From Hominiventricola aquisgranensis (GTDB taxonomy: Bacteria; Bacillota; Clostridia; Lachnospirales; Lachnospiraceae), in contig NZ_JBBMFC010000007.1 of the NCBI RefSeq assembly GCF_040096225.1, positions 65,249 to 129,248 of the forward strand: a DNA stretch of 64,000 nucleotides, written 5' to 3'. How positions within the stretch are numbered: the first letter of the stretch is position 1; the number at the start of each line of letters is the position of its first letter. A program made the translations under genes and the position numbers. Shown piece by piece: positions 53,407-63,169 of this stretch. The notes beneath the pieces were generated by a model. It had not been told where the DNA came from, ran no database searches, and saw only the letters and a list, made by a program, of their open reading frames with translations.

Positions 53407-54495
53407 TTATAATGCTGTGGCAAGCTCTTTTGACTTATTCTTTGGCACTTTGTCTCCCTCTTTTGCCTTGATTTCTGCCTTAGCTTTCTCCAGTCTTCCA
53501 TGGATTCCACCTTTTACTTCCGCTTTTTCGGCTGCTTTTTCTTTCTCCAAACGAGCTTCCCTACGCTCAGCATTTTCCATAACTGCCGTTTTCCCATCAC
53601 AAAACTGAACTTTATCGGAAAGCTGCTCCTGTCTCTCCACCTTTGTCTCATTGACTTCCTGTACCATCGCATTTAATTCCGGAACCTGAAAAATGCCGTT
53701 ATCAGGAAGAATCAGCACTTCATGAATGGAAGATGGGATGACAAAGTAATCACTTCCCAGGCATTCCCCAATCTGTTTACGAATATCTTCCTGCAGTAAC
53801 AGGGAAGCTCCATTCATCTTAGCTTTGTTTGTCAGACAGAACATTGGGTTTTCCATGGCTTCCATATCCATTTTTTCATTCAGCAGGTTTTCTGGTTCTT
53901 CACCAAAAATCATAGATTTGATAATCTCATTCATATCCATAAGTGTGACACCACGTTTTCGGTCTGCCACCATCGCATCCGCTTGAATCTGTTCGGCAGA
54001 TACTCCCCACTCGTTCATCAGAGAAACAGTTACCGGAATACTGCTGATCCCTTCTCCATTTTCCTCCAGATTTACTGCATAATAAGCTGCAAAATCTCCG
54101 TGTTCTGTGACTACTTTATCTGCAAGAAGATCGGTATTCCATTCCTTATCACAAATTCTCATCTGTAATTTGTCCTTCATCTTTTCATAATCCAGAATAT
54201 CCGTAACTCCCATATCAAAAAATTCTGCTTTTCCCTGTGCCTCAATACGCATATCAGCCACATCGCCAACACAAGAGTCTACATCTTTTCCATGGATATA
54301 TTCCTGGTAGAGGGAATCCAGATAGACTGTCGGTACGATTCTCTGATCTCCGTTTGGAATCGTAATACCTGTCAACTTCAACCCGTTGTTTTTTTCTACT
54401 TCCTGCAGTTTAATTTCTGCGTCCTTGTAAGACTCTGGCAGATACTCCTTTACATTGTCTTTGACATATTCATAAAATTCTTTTCTGTTCATCAT
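53407..54495 (-). CDS. DUF5688-family ICE protein
   Basis: The 362-residue protein starts NRKEFYEYVKDNVKEYLP and contains NGLKLTGITIPNGDQRIVPTVYLD and YFVIPSSIHEVLILPD, as in DUF5688 proteins of Firmicute ICEs. Family function is unknown. The C-terminus is rich in Glu, Lys and Ala and ends with GGIHGRLEKAKAEIKAK (from about 330), the tail shared with the YodL and helicase proteins. It lies directly upstream of the helicase gene and downstream of a short basic ORF. Confidence 0.8.
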   Translation of the reverse strand: MMNRKEFYEYVKDNVKEYLPESYKDAEIKLQEVEKNNGLKLTGITIPNGDQRIVPTVYLDSLYQEYIHGKDVDSCVGDVADMRIEAQGKAEFFDMGVTDILDYEKMKDKLQMRICDKEWNTDLLADKVVTEHGDFAAYYAVNLEENGEGISSIPVTVSLMNEWGVSAEQIQADAMVADRKRGVTLMDMNEIIKSMIFGEEPENLLNEKMDMEAMENPMFCLTNKAKMNGASLLLQEDIRKQIGECLGSDYFVIPSSIHEVLILPDNGIFQVPELNAMVQEVNETKVERQEQLSDKVQFCDGKTAVMENAERREARLEKEKAAEKAEVKGGIHGRLEKAKAEIKAKEGDKVPKNKSKELATAL

Positions 54496-54501
54496 ACGCT
54501 T

Positions 54502-54642
54502 TTACCCCTTTCTGATCATGTGATGGTTCATTCTTTTTCTGCTGATCATCTGCTCGGCTTTCTTCTGATAAGCCATCATTCTCTTTAAAGTTTTCTCCTG
54601 GTTTTTTCGTGCTTCCTGTCTTTTTTCCATTGCTTTCATCAT
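54502..54642 (-). CDS. Short basic peptide gene
   Basis: A 46-residue, very basic, Met/Lys/Arg/Gln-rich helical peptide (starts MMKAMEKRQEARKN, ends MNHHMIRKG). GGAA precedes the double ATG, and the stop lies 7 bases before the DUF5688 start, suggesting co-translation. It has no hydrophobic part. A nucleic-acid-binding role is plausible. I know of no named family. Confidence 0.6.
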   Translation of the reverse strand: MMKAMEKRQEARKNQEKTLKRMMAYQKKAEQMISRKRMNHHMIRKG

Positions 54643-54681
54643 AGTTTTCTATTCCTTTCTGTGATTTTTTTGTATGAAAAA

Positions 54682-54704
54682 GGGAGCCTCACATAGAAGC
54701 TCCC
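54682..54704 (-). terminator. Terminator after the surface adhesin gene
   Basis: GGGAGC (54682-54687) pairs with GCTCCC (54699-54704). On the minus strand the stem is followed by TTTTTC. It ends the adhesin transcript before the short basic gene. Confidence 0.75.
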
Positions 54705-54730
54705 AATCATAACCATTGATTTTGGTTTCC

Positions 54731-57700
54731 TTATTTGCTTTTCCTTTTTCTGCTGATATAAAGTCCTGCCATACCTCCTGTGGAAGTTACAAGAAGTAGG
54801 ATCGGCAGCCAGATATTCGTGCTGTCACCTGTTTTCGGTGCATTTGATATCTTTGTCTCTTCATGGGACTGTGGTGTATCCGGTGTGTTCGGTGTTTCTG
54901 GAACTTCCGGTTTCTCGTTTGTCAGATTGAAAGTGACTTCCACGACCGGTGTACTGTCATCTGCATAGGCAAACGTCACTTCATGCTTGCTCTGATCCAG
55001 TGTGTATCCGTCCAGTGTCTTTGTTTCCACCAGATAATACTTGATCGCCGCATCATATTTGCCGTTCTTAAATGTGGCAATCTCATACAGCTTACTTTCC
55101 GCATGACCTGCAGCATCTGTCTTTAAGGTTTCCAGAACTTTTCCCTTACTGTCACGGAGTTCAAATTCTACCCCTTTCAGTGGTTCTCCTGACGATTTAT
55201 CTGTCTTATTGAGAATCACTTTTCCCTTGGCAGTATCATCTTTCATAGCCACTTTCTGGATTTCTCCGGTGTCTTTCACCTCAAACGTCACATCGGCTGT
55301 CAGAAGATATCCTTTCGGTGCCTGCTCTTCACGTAAGGTATATTTACCGATTGGCAGTTTTTCGATATAGTGTGCTTCCTCTGTGGAAGTCCAGCTCTCT
55401 ACTACCTGATCATCCTTATCGAGAATCGTCAGTTTCGCACCCGGAATCTCAGTTTCTCCTGTGATATCCGTCTTACTGATCTCTACTTTTGTCACATCAT
55501 CTTTCATATCATGCTTCTGAACCTCTGCTGTATTCTCTACTGTAAAGGTAATACTTTCTGCAGTAACATATCCATCTGCCGGTTTTGTCTCTGTCATGGT
55601 GTATTTCTTACCAACAACCAGTTCTTTGATCACATGGGATTCTTCCGTAGAAGTCCATTCATCTACTGTATTGCCATCTGAATCCGTTACTTTCAGGTGT
55701 GCACCTGGAAGTTCTTTACCTGTTGTCAGGTCTGTTTTGGACAGCTCCACTGTGGTTGGCTGATTTTCAAAAGTAAAGTCGTAGCTTACTTCTGCCTGGT
55801 CTTCTCCGGCATATTCAAAGGTAAACTCCTGTACTTCATCTGTTGTAACAAATCCGTCCGGTGCAAAGATCTCTTTCACATAGTATTTTCCGTCTATCGG
55901 AAGATCTGCCGTAAAAGTAATCTGTCCTTTTTCATCCGTTACTCGCTGCTCGATCAGACTTTCCTTCTCAAGGAGTACCTCACCCTTTGCATTTTTGATA
56001 TCTTCACTGGTATAAAGACCGAAGACACCACCTGCAAGAACACGTTCTGTATCTTTTTCTTTCTTCAGAACCGTAACCTTTACTTTCTGACGGGCATTCT
56101 GCCATTTCTCATCATAAGTGATAACTGGTGTATCCTGATCACGATAGGAAAGGTCAACATATCTCGGCTCTTTGTCCAGCACATAACCATGGGCTGTTTT
56201 TACTTCCTTCACATAGTACTTGCCAGCCGGGAGATCTCCCATCTGTGCAATACCATTAGAATCTGTGGTAATGGTTCCCACTTTTTCATCTGCTTTAAAA
56301 TAATCTTCGCTGACACCATCTGCCGCTTTGATATCTTCCGCAGCAAATACATCGAAAGTTACATCTGTAAGACTTCCAGTTACATATTCAAAGAGATGCT
56401 CCACAGTACCTTTTACATTGTCCAGAAGTGTCACTTTATCCAAAAACTCTCCATTTTTGTTGATGATCAGAAGTCCTGTCGGTACTTCATCTTTCATCTC
56501 TACTTTCTGAATCTCTTCGGTATCTTCCAGCGTGAACTTCACATCCATTGCTTTCAGATAACCATAAGGTGCCATTTCCTCACGAAGGGTATATTCCTCA
56601 CCAACTGTCAGTCGTTTGATCACATGTGGCTGATCTTTTACAGAAGTCCACTGATCCACAACATTTCCTTCTTTATCAAAAACGGTGAGTTTTGCCCCAT
56701 CCAGTTCCACACCTGTTGTTACATCAGATTTCGTAATTTCTACTGTTGTTGGCTGGTTCTTTTTCACTGTTTTCAGTTTTACTGTCTTCACATCCTGTCC
56801 CTGGTAAGAAGCATTCAGATTCAGAACTTCATCAGAGGACACAAATCCAGCCGGTGCTTTTAACTCTTTCACATAATACTGTCCAAGTGGCAGATCCAGC
56901 GTACATACTGCAAGACCATTATTATCAGAGGTCATTTCCTGTAAGAGTGTGTCTACTTTCACGATTACTTTTCCATCTGCCTTGATATCCGCTTTGTTAT
57001 AGATACCAAAGACAGCTCCTGCTACGGTTGCACCATTTTCTGCATCCTGTTTTTCTACCTGAATCGCAACTTTCTGTCGGTCATCGCCAACAGTCACTTC
57101 TTGTTCAATCACCGGTGTATCCTGATTGGCATAGACAAATGCGACTTCTGATCTGTCATGGTTCAGGACAAATCCTTCCGGTGCAGTCTCTTCTACCACA
57201 TAGTAAGAACCAAGCGGCAGGTTATCAGCAACTGCTTTTCCGTCTTCCCCAGTCGTTACCGTTGTTACCAGTGCATCTTTTGCATAGATCAGCTGTCTGT
57301 TTCTGTTTTCATCTTTCTGGTAATCCGGTGTATAAATATTTTCAGCTGCATAGACATTAAATTCTGCACCCTTCAGGTATCTTTCTTCATAAACAAAATC
57401 CTTCTTGAATCCGGTCAGCATCTCACCTTTTTTATAGATCGTCAGCTTTCCTTTTACCGGATGGTTCTCGTAATCTACCGTAATAATGGCATCTCCGCTT
57501 TCAGAATCCATCTGGTATGCTGTGTTTGCATCCACTGCAATCTCTACATAATTCTTGTTGATTGTGTACCCTTCCGGTGCGTTGACTTCCTCAATCCGGT
57601 AATGTCCGATCTTCAGATTCTTCGGCATGATCAGATACCCCTGACTGTCCGTAAAATAGGACTTATGGGTTGTTGTCACTGGGTAAGTTGTTACCTGTTC

Positions 57701-60700
57701 CACATACTTTTTATTATCCAGGTCATATACCTTAAATTCTGTTCCTGCAATCAGGACGGATTTCTTTGTTTCATCGTCTTTTTTCACGATTTTCAGTTTT
57801 GCCTTAAACTCTTCATCCAGAAGCACTCGCCAGATCTGTGGCTCATTTGGATGATGCTCTGTGATATTCACTTCAAAATCATCAACTGGCTTGTAATTGT
57901 GCGGTGTTGTTGTCTCACGCACGATATAGCTTCCAAATGATAATGGAATACTGCAGGCATAACCTTTTTCATCTGTGAAAATCTCAGTTGCTCCATTTTC
58001 TCCACTCACTACAGGTTTTGCAGAATCAAAGTCGTAGCTTCCATCTGCTTTCTTTGTAAGGGAAGATTTCAGATAAACTGTGAATCCCGCTCCGGATAAC
58101 AGATCTGCATCGGTCTTTCCATTGTTGGCTGCTTTGATGATCTGAAATGGCTGCTTGATGACCTGCTCACTGGAAGTGCACTCTCTTTTTACTTCTGCTG
58201 TCATATCTCCTTCATAACTACACGTAAGATCATGCTCTTCTGTATCTGCCAGGTATCCGGTCGGCGGTGTAATCTCTTTGATATAATATTTGCCAAGATA
58301 CAAGCCATTTACAGAAGCCTGTCCTTTGTCATCTGTTGTAAGAGAAGCTACCTGTTCTCCTGCTTTATAAATAGTTCCGGTTGCTCCGTCCGGATGCACG
58401 ATATCTTCACGGGCATACAGTCCATAAACTGCACTTTTCAATGTGGCATCTCCCTGCGGTACTGCTTTTCCTGTCTCTTTATCCACTTTATAAAGATTGA
58501 TCTTTGCTGTCACACGGTCATTGCTGAAAGTATGGGCAAAAGATACGGTTGCTTCTTTATCATTAGTGTAAGAAAACTTGAACGTATACACATCTTCTGT
58601 ATTTCTTACATAGCCTTCCGGTGCCTGATCTTCTTTTACAGAATAGGAGTATCCAATCGGCAGGTCTGCTGTGAATTTGGCAGTTCCGTCTGCACCAGTA
58701 GTTGCTTTCTCAATCAGCGTTCCTTTTTTCACAACAACGGTTCCGTCTGCATTTCTGATATCATCGGATGCATACAGAGCAAAAATAGCGCCTTTCAGTG
58801 GTTTCTTGGTGTCTTTATCCTGTTTTACTACGGAAACATCTGCTTTCTGTCTCTCGTTGTTAAAAGTCACATCTGCAAATACAACTTCTTTATTCTGACC
58901 AGCATAAGTTAGAGTCACTGACTTTTCTTCACTGCCGTTATAGAAATTGTCCGGCGCTTTTTCTTCTTTCACCACATAGTTTCCAAGATGCAGGTTCTTC
59001 AGTGTGACAGAACCATTCTCACCTGTTGTCAGATTTTCTTTTACAAGATCACCTTTGCTGTACACTTTTGTGCCATAAGCAGTTACAATATCAGCTCCGG
59101 CATACACGTTATATACTGCATTTTTCTGTCTGCGGTTTTCATACTGAAATACCGTTCCATTTTCACTGACATCTGCTCCGGTAAGAACCTGTCCTTCTTT
59201 ATAAATGGTAAGCTCTGCCAGCTGCTCCTTATTTTCCACGGTTACCGATGAAGTCTTACTTGCTACCAGTTTTACATTTGTTGCCGTTGCATTTACTACA
59301 TACCCCTGTGGTGCTGTGATTTCTTTCAGATAAACGGTATCCTGTGTCTTGATAATCGTAACAGAGGATTTTCCATTCTTATCTGTTGCCGGCATCTGAG
59401 TGAGCAGCTTTGTACAAGCCTCATCGCTGTATACACCGAATACTGCACCTGCAAGATTGACATCAGCTGTATCGTCTTTCTTTACGATTTCGATCGTAGC
59501 CTGTTCAATCCAGGACACCTTTAAGCTTACATATTTTTCATCAGCGACACCTTCTCCAAACACAAATGCCAGGTCCTGAACACTTGCATTCGTAGTCAGT
59601 TTATATGCTGAATAATCTTTTGTAATACTTCCCTTCATCTTTGCAGAAAAAGTAGCACTTACATCTTTTGTCTGTGTCAGAGGCGCTGAAAGATAAAACG
59701 TGGTTCCTCCTCCAATTGTTACGCTTGCACCTGCCGCACTTACATTTCCAGTAGATACATTATGGAGCTTTACTCCTTTTGGTAAGTCCATTGTGATTTT
59801 CTGCTGGGAAGATGCGTTGAACTGAATGTTCTCCGTTCTCTGAACATTTCCATCTACATAAGCTTTTACATCCGGCTTTGAAAATGACATCGCTACATCT
59901 GGTATTTCCGGCTTATTCACACAATAATTATAGAGTTCTTTTGCCAAAGCCTCACCTGTAGCATTTGTTCCGTAAAATGCATCACTACTTCCGTTGGCAT
60001 ATGATGCAGCCATGTGAATAATGATGAATCTTTTTCCTTCTGAAAAATCCGTGTGTTTATTCGCAAAAAAGCTTTCACTTCCTGCGGCGTCTGTACCGTA
60101 ATAACACACTTTTGCTAACGCCTGATTGTCTCCAATCTTTGTGATTGTATAATTTCCAGATCCTGGTCCTGGTTTTGCCGGCTGTACACAATACGCAGTT
60201 GCTCTGACGCTTCCGTAGCTGATATAGTACGGCTCTGTCAGATAGGTTCCAAGATTATAATCTGCATATCTATACAGAGGTCCTTTTTCGATTGTTACCT
60301 GCTGTGTGCTTCTTGCTGAATAAGCCGAAACTGCTTCAAATGTTGCAATCTCTCCCTCTTCCATAGCATCAAGATCCACACCTTCGTCTCCTGCCTGTTC
60401 CAAAACATCATGAAGCTCTAACCCTGATTCTTCATCATAGGTATCCTGATTCTGTGCCTGCTCTACCAAATCATCAAATTCATCAGCGTCAATATCGGTA
60501 ATCTCCGATTCTGCTTCTGAATCCTCCGCTTCTTCTGTCTGCTGTTCACTGCCAGCTGTTTCGGATTCAGTCACTGCTTCACTCCCTGCCGCCTCTGTCT
60601 GTACTTCTGTTTCTTTCTCACGCACAATCAGTTTTCGGCTGATCTGGTACTTCGGATGCTCCTGATTTACCGGTTCCACATAATAGACCGCTTTGTAAGT

Positions 60701-61024
60701 GTCCGCATGATCTGTCGTAAAATCCTCATTCTTTTTGTTCTTTGCTTCCTCAAATGTGACTTTGACCTTGTTATCATCCTTGATTTCCAGTCCTGTGTAG
60801 TCTGATTTCACATCAAATACACTGCCTGTTTCGATTTCATAATCTTTGGCAGTCACCACCTCATCTTCATCCAGAAGGTCTTTCACTTCCTCATAAAGTG
60901 GAGGTTTTTTCTCTGGCTGAATCTCCGCTGCATATGCAGTCATCGGAGATAACACTGTACTAAGCATTGTCATGCCTGCCAGCAATCCAGATACTACTTT
61001 CCTAAAATTACCTTTTTTCTTCAT
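54731..61024 (-). CDS. Large LPXTG-like CnaB/SpaA-repeat surface adhesin
   Basis: About 2097 residues from the ATG at 61024 (AGAGGAC upstream; a longer frame lacks support). A signal peptide ends near AYAAEI. An acidic low-complexity part follows, then a domain with AYCVQP (about 277) that could be a thioester-type adhesion fold. About fourteen CnaB/SpaA repeats then occur, each opening K-D and closing E--AP-GY, with Lys and Asn suited to isopeptide bonds. The C-terminus has NAPKTGD, a hydrophobic helix and RKRKSK, a sortase signal in which Ala replaces Leu. It probably aids mating-pair contact or host binding. Confidence 0.9.
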   Translation of the reverse strand: MKKKGNFRKVVSGLLAGMTMLSTVLSPMTAYAAEIQPEKKPPLYEEVKDLLDEDEVVTAKDYEIETGSVFDVKSDYTGLEIKDDNKVKVTFEEAKNKKNEDFTTDHADTYKAVYYVEPVNQEHPKYQISRKLIVREKETEVQTEAAGSEAVTESETAGSEQQTEEAEDSEAESEITDIDADEFDDLVEQAQNQDTYDEESGLELHDVLEQAGDEGVDLDAMEEGEIATFEAVSAYSARSTQQVTIEKGPLYRYADYNLGTYLTEPYYISYGSVRATAYCVQPAKPGPGSGNYTITKIGDNQALAKVCYYGTDAAGSESFFANKHTDFSEGKRFIIIHMAASYANGSSDAFYGTNATGEALAKELYNYCVNKPEIPDVAMSFSKPDVKAYVDGNVQRTENIQFNASSQQKITMDLPKGVKLHNVSTGNVSAAGASVTIGGGTTFYLSAPLTQTKDVSATFSAKMKGSITKDYSAYKLTTNASVQDLAFVFGEGVADEKYVSLKVSWIEQATIEIVKKDDTADVNLAGAVFGVYSDEACTKLLTQMPATDKNGKSSVTIIKTQDTVYLKEITAPQGYVVNATATNVKLVASKTSSVTVENKEQLAELTIYKEGQVLTGADVSENGTVFQYENRRQKNAVYNVYAGADIVTAYGTKVYSKGDLVKENLTTGENGSVTLKNLHLGNYVVKEEKAPDNFYNGSEEKSVTLTYAGQNKEVVFADVTFNNERQKADVSVVKQDKDTKKPLKGAIFALYASDDIRNADGTVVVKKGTLIEKATTGADGTAKFTADLPIGYSYSVKEDQAPEGYVRNTEDVYTFKFSYTNDKEATVSFAHTFSNDRVTAKINLYKVDKETGKAVPQGDATLKSAVYGLYAREDIVHPDGATGTIYKAGEQVASLTTDDKGQASVNGLYLGKYYIKEITPPTGYLADTEEHDLTCSYEGDMTAEVKRECTSSEQVIKQPFQIIKAANNGKTDADLLSGAGFTVYLKSSLTKKADGSYDFDSAKPVVSGENGATEIFTDEKGYACSIPLSFGSYIVRETTTPHNYKPVDDFEVNITEHHPNEPQIWRVLLDEEFKAKLKIVKKDDETKKSVLIAGTEFKVYDLDNKKYVEQVTTYPVTTTHKSYFTDSQGYLIMPKNLKIGHYRIEEVNAPEGYTINKNYVEIAVDANTAYQMDSESGDAIITVDYENHPVKGKLTIYKKGEMLTGFKKDFVYEERYLKGAEFNVYAAENIYTPDYQKDENRNRQLIYAKDALVTTVTTGEDGKAVADNLPLGSYYVVEETAPEGFVLNHDRSEVAFVYANQDTPVIEQEVTVGDDRQKVAIQVEKQDAENGATVAGAVFGIYNKADIKADGKVIVKVDTLLQEMTSDNNGLAVCTLDLPLGQYYVKELKAPAGFVSSDEVLNLNASYQGQDVKTVKLKTVKKNQPTTVEITKSDVTTGVELDGAKLTVFDKEGNVVDQWTSVKDQPHVIKRLTVGEEYTLREEMAPYGYLKAMDVKFTLEDTEEIQKVEMKDEVPTGLLIINKNGEFLDKVTLLDNVKGTVEHLFEYVTGSLTDVTFDVFAAEDIKAADGVSEDYFKADEKVGTITTDSNGIAQMGDLPAGKYYVKEVKTAHGYVLDKEPRYVDLSYRDQDTPVITYDEKWQNARQKVKVTVLKKEKDTERVLAGGVFGLYTSEDIKNAKGEVLLEKESLIEQRVTDEKGQITFTADLPIDGKYYVKEIFAPDGFVTTDEVQEFTFEYAGEDQAEVSYDFTFENQPTTVELSKTDLTTGKELPGAHLKVTDSDGNTVDEWTSTEESHVIKELVVGKKYTMTETKPADGYVTAESITFTVENTAEVQKHDMKDDVTKVEISKTDITGETEIPGAKLTILDKDDQVVESWTSTEEAHYIEKLPIGKYTLREEQAPKGYLLTADVTFEVKDTGEIQKVAMKDDTAKGKVILNKTDKSSGEPLKGVEFELRDSKGKVLETLKTDAAGHAESKLYEIATFKNGKYDAAIKYYLVETKTLDGYTLDQSKHEVTFAYADDSTPVVEVTFNLTNEKPEVPETPNTPDTPQSHEETKISNAPKTGDSTNIWLPILLLVTSTGGMAGLYISRKRKSK

Positions 61025-61061
61025 GCTAAGGTCCTCTCTTTCATAATATTTGTATGAAAAC

Positions 61062-61083
61062 AGACAGTCCTTAGACTGCCTGC
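61062..61083 (-). terminator. Weak hairpin between topB and the adhesin gene
   Basis: On the minus strand GGCAGTC and GACTGTC can pair around TAAG and are followed by TGTTTTC. It may attenuate transcription into the adhesin gene. A related GGGACTG/CAGTCCC hairpin occurs at about 53364-53385. Confidence 0.35.
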
Positions 61084-61093
61084 AATACACTAC

Positions 61094-63169
61094 TTATCGT
61101 TGTGGGAAAATCAGATTGAACTGCACATTCCCCTCGCCGGGATCAACCATTTCCACAGTTGCTTCATACTGTCGCCCTGTTTTTTTGGATACCAGATCCT
61201 TATAATGGATTTTTCCTTTAGCCAGGAACTTCTTTGCTGCCGCCTTATCCATCTTTTTCCCCTGGCTTGCAAGGAATTTATCATTCTTCCACAAGGTAAA
61301 AGCACAGTTCCGGTCAGAACAGTAAAAGTTTACTTTTCCTTCCCTGACATCTGCTCCACAGCGGGGACATTTGCCAATGACTTCTCCTTTTGCTTTTCCC
61401 TGAAACTGCCCTTTCTTTTCTTCTGAAATACCCTGATATCTGGCAACCAGTTCCTGCATCAGCTCTGTAATCCCATTTAGAAATTCATCTGCGGTCTCTG
61501 TATTCTGGGCAATGTGATTCAATGCCATTTCCCACTCTGCTGTCATCTTCGGAGATTTAATCTCATCCGGCAGAACCGTAATCAGTACATTGCCATCATC
61601 TGTCGGTACCAAATTTTTCTTTTCCCTTTTCACAAAACCAGACTGAATCAGTTTTTCAATGATTGCTGCCCTTGTTGCCGGTGTGCCAAGTCCTTTCTTT
61701 TCTGTATCTCCGGTCAGTTCTTCATTCCCTGCACGTTCCATTGCAGAAAGCAGGGTATCTTCTGTGTATTGTTTCGGTGGCTGTGTAAAATGCTCCGATA
61801 CAAAAGAATCACAAGGACCGTAATGCTTGCCTGCCCAGATATCCAGCTCCGGCTCTTCTTTCTCAATCTTTACGCCAAAGAACTGTTTCCATTTATTTTC
61901 GATCGCCTTGAATCCTTCCTGCTTTGTTTTCTTTGCCGTGAGATAAAACGTATGATAATTACAGGTAATCTGACATTTATGGCTCTCATAAATATAAGGA
62001 TCTGCGGTTGCCGTCAGTACCCTGGCACTGATCAGATACAAAATCTTACGGTTTCGTTCTTTCAGTTCACCAATATCTGCTTTGGCTACTTCCATAGTCG
62101 GGATAATCGCATGGTGATCAGATACTTTCTTTGAATTTAATACCTTACTCACGTCTGGCTGATATTCCAGACCTTCAACATAAGGCATTTTCCCAAGTAA
62201 CATCTGAATCAGAGTTTCTGTGCTTTCTTCCATCTCATCTGTCAGATACTGGCTGTCTGTTCTCGGATAAGTGACAAGCTTCTGCTCATACATCTCCTGC
62301 ACGGCATCCAATGTCTGCTGTGCGGTATAGCCAAACATTCTGTTTGCTTCCCTCTGAAGAGTGGTCAGATCATAGAGTTTTGGAGGGCGTACCGTCTTCT
62401 CTTTCACATCATCCTTTTCCACTTCGCACATCCGCTCCAGGCAGTCCGCAGCCACTTTATCTGCATCCTCTTTTTTCTGAAAATGCTCTGTAACCGCATC
62501 CATATCATCAAACTTGATATGAGCCATATAATATTTTTCTTTGGTAAATTCCTTGATCTTCTGATTTCGATCCACGATCATGGCAAGTGTTGGTGTCTGC
62601 ACTCTTCCGACTTTCAGATTCTGGTTATACAGAACGGAAAAAAGACGGCTCGCATTGATTCCCACCAGCCAGTCTGCCTTTGCCCTGCAAAGTGCTGACT
62701 GATAGAGACTGTCATAACACGAACCGTCTTTTAATGACGCAAATCCATCTTTAATTGCCTGTTCTTCCATGGAAGAAATCCAGAGCCGCTTCATCGGCTT
62801 TTTGCATCCTGCCTGCTCATACACCAAACGAAAGATTAACTCACCTTCACGTCCTGCATCAGTTGCACAGATTACTTCATTCACTTCGGAATCTCTCATC
62901 AGTTTCTTTAAGATTCCAAACTGCTTCTTTGTACCCTCCAAAATCTTGTGTTTCCAACATTCCGGCACAATCGGCAGATCTTCATATCTCCATTTTTTAT
63001 ATTTTTCATCGTATTCCGATGCATCGCATAATCCCACCAGATGTCCTACGCACCAGGAAACGATATAACCGTTTCCCTCCACGTAGCCATCTTTTCTTGT
63101 TCTGGCTCCAAGCACGGAAGCCAGTGCCATCGCAACCGATGGCTTTTCTGCAATCACTAATGCTTTCAT
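61094..63169 (-). CDS. topB: DNA topoisomerase III
   Basis: The 691-residue type IA topoisomerase begins with a Toprim domain (ALVIAEKPSVA, then CATDAGREGELIFR). It has the catalytic Tyr in LVTYPRTDSQYL (about 302), GLGTPATRA, and a C-terminal zinc ribbon (CPRCGADVREG). It relaxes or decatenates single-strand-containing DNA. A copy beside the transfer genes is a constant of Tn1549-like ICEs and probably supports strand processing during transfer. Its start overlaps the MT-A70 stop by 4 bases. Confidence 0.95.
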   Translation of the reverse strand: MKALVIAEKPSVAMALASVLGARTRKDGYVEGNGYIVSWCVGHLVGLCDASEYDEKYKKWRYEDLPIVPECWKHKILEGTKKQFGILKKLMRDSEVNEVICATDAGREGELIFRLVYEQAGCKKPMKRLWISSMEEQAIKDGFASLKDGSCYDSLYQSALCRAKADWLVGINASRLFSVLYNQNLKVGRVQTPTLAMIVDRNQKIKEFTKEKYYMAHIKFDDMDAVTEHFQKKEDADKVAADCLERMCEVEKDDVKEKTVRPPKLYDLTTLQREANRMFGYTAQQTLDAVQEMYEQKLVTYPRTDSQYLTDEMEESTETLIQMLLGKMPYVEGLEYQPDVSKVLNSKKVSDHHAIIPTMEVAKADIGELKERNRKILYLISARVLTATADPYIYESHKCQITCNYHTFYLTAKKTKQEGFKAIENKWKQFFGVKIEKEEPELDIWAGKHYGPCDSFVSEHFTQPPKQYTEDTLLSAMERAGNEELTGDTEKKGLGTPATRAAIIEKLIQSGFVKREKKNLVPTDDGNVLITVLPDEIKSPKMTAEWEMALNHIAQNTETADEFLNGITELMQELVARYQGISEEKKGQFQGKAKGEVIGKCPRCGADVREGKVNFYCSDRNCAFTLWKNDKFLASQGKKMDKAAAKKFLAKGKIHYKDLVSKKTGRQYEATVEMVDPGEGNVQFNLIFPQR

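Noticed and set aside
55697..56863. 388-codon plus-strand open frame opposite the adhesin gene
   Set aside because: It is antisense to repeat-rich coding DNA, is very rich in Cys, Phe and Ile, has no ribosome site and shows no domain. It is a shadow of the CnaB repeats.
55000..60000. Repeated blocks that might suggest a CRISPR array or DNA repeats
   Set aside because: The periodicity is at protein level (CnaB domains of about 100 residues). There are no short identical repeats with unique spacers.
61514..62134. 206-codon plus-strand frame opposite topB
   Set aside because: It is antisense to a clear topoisomerase, with atypical composition and no upstream signals.
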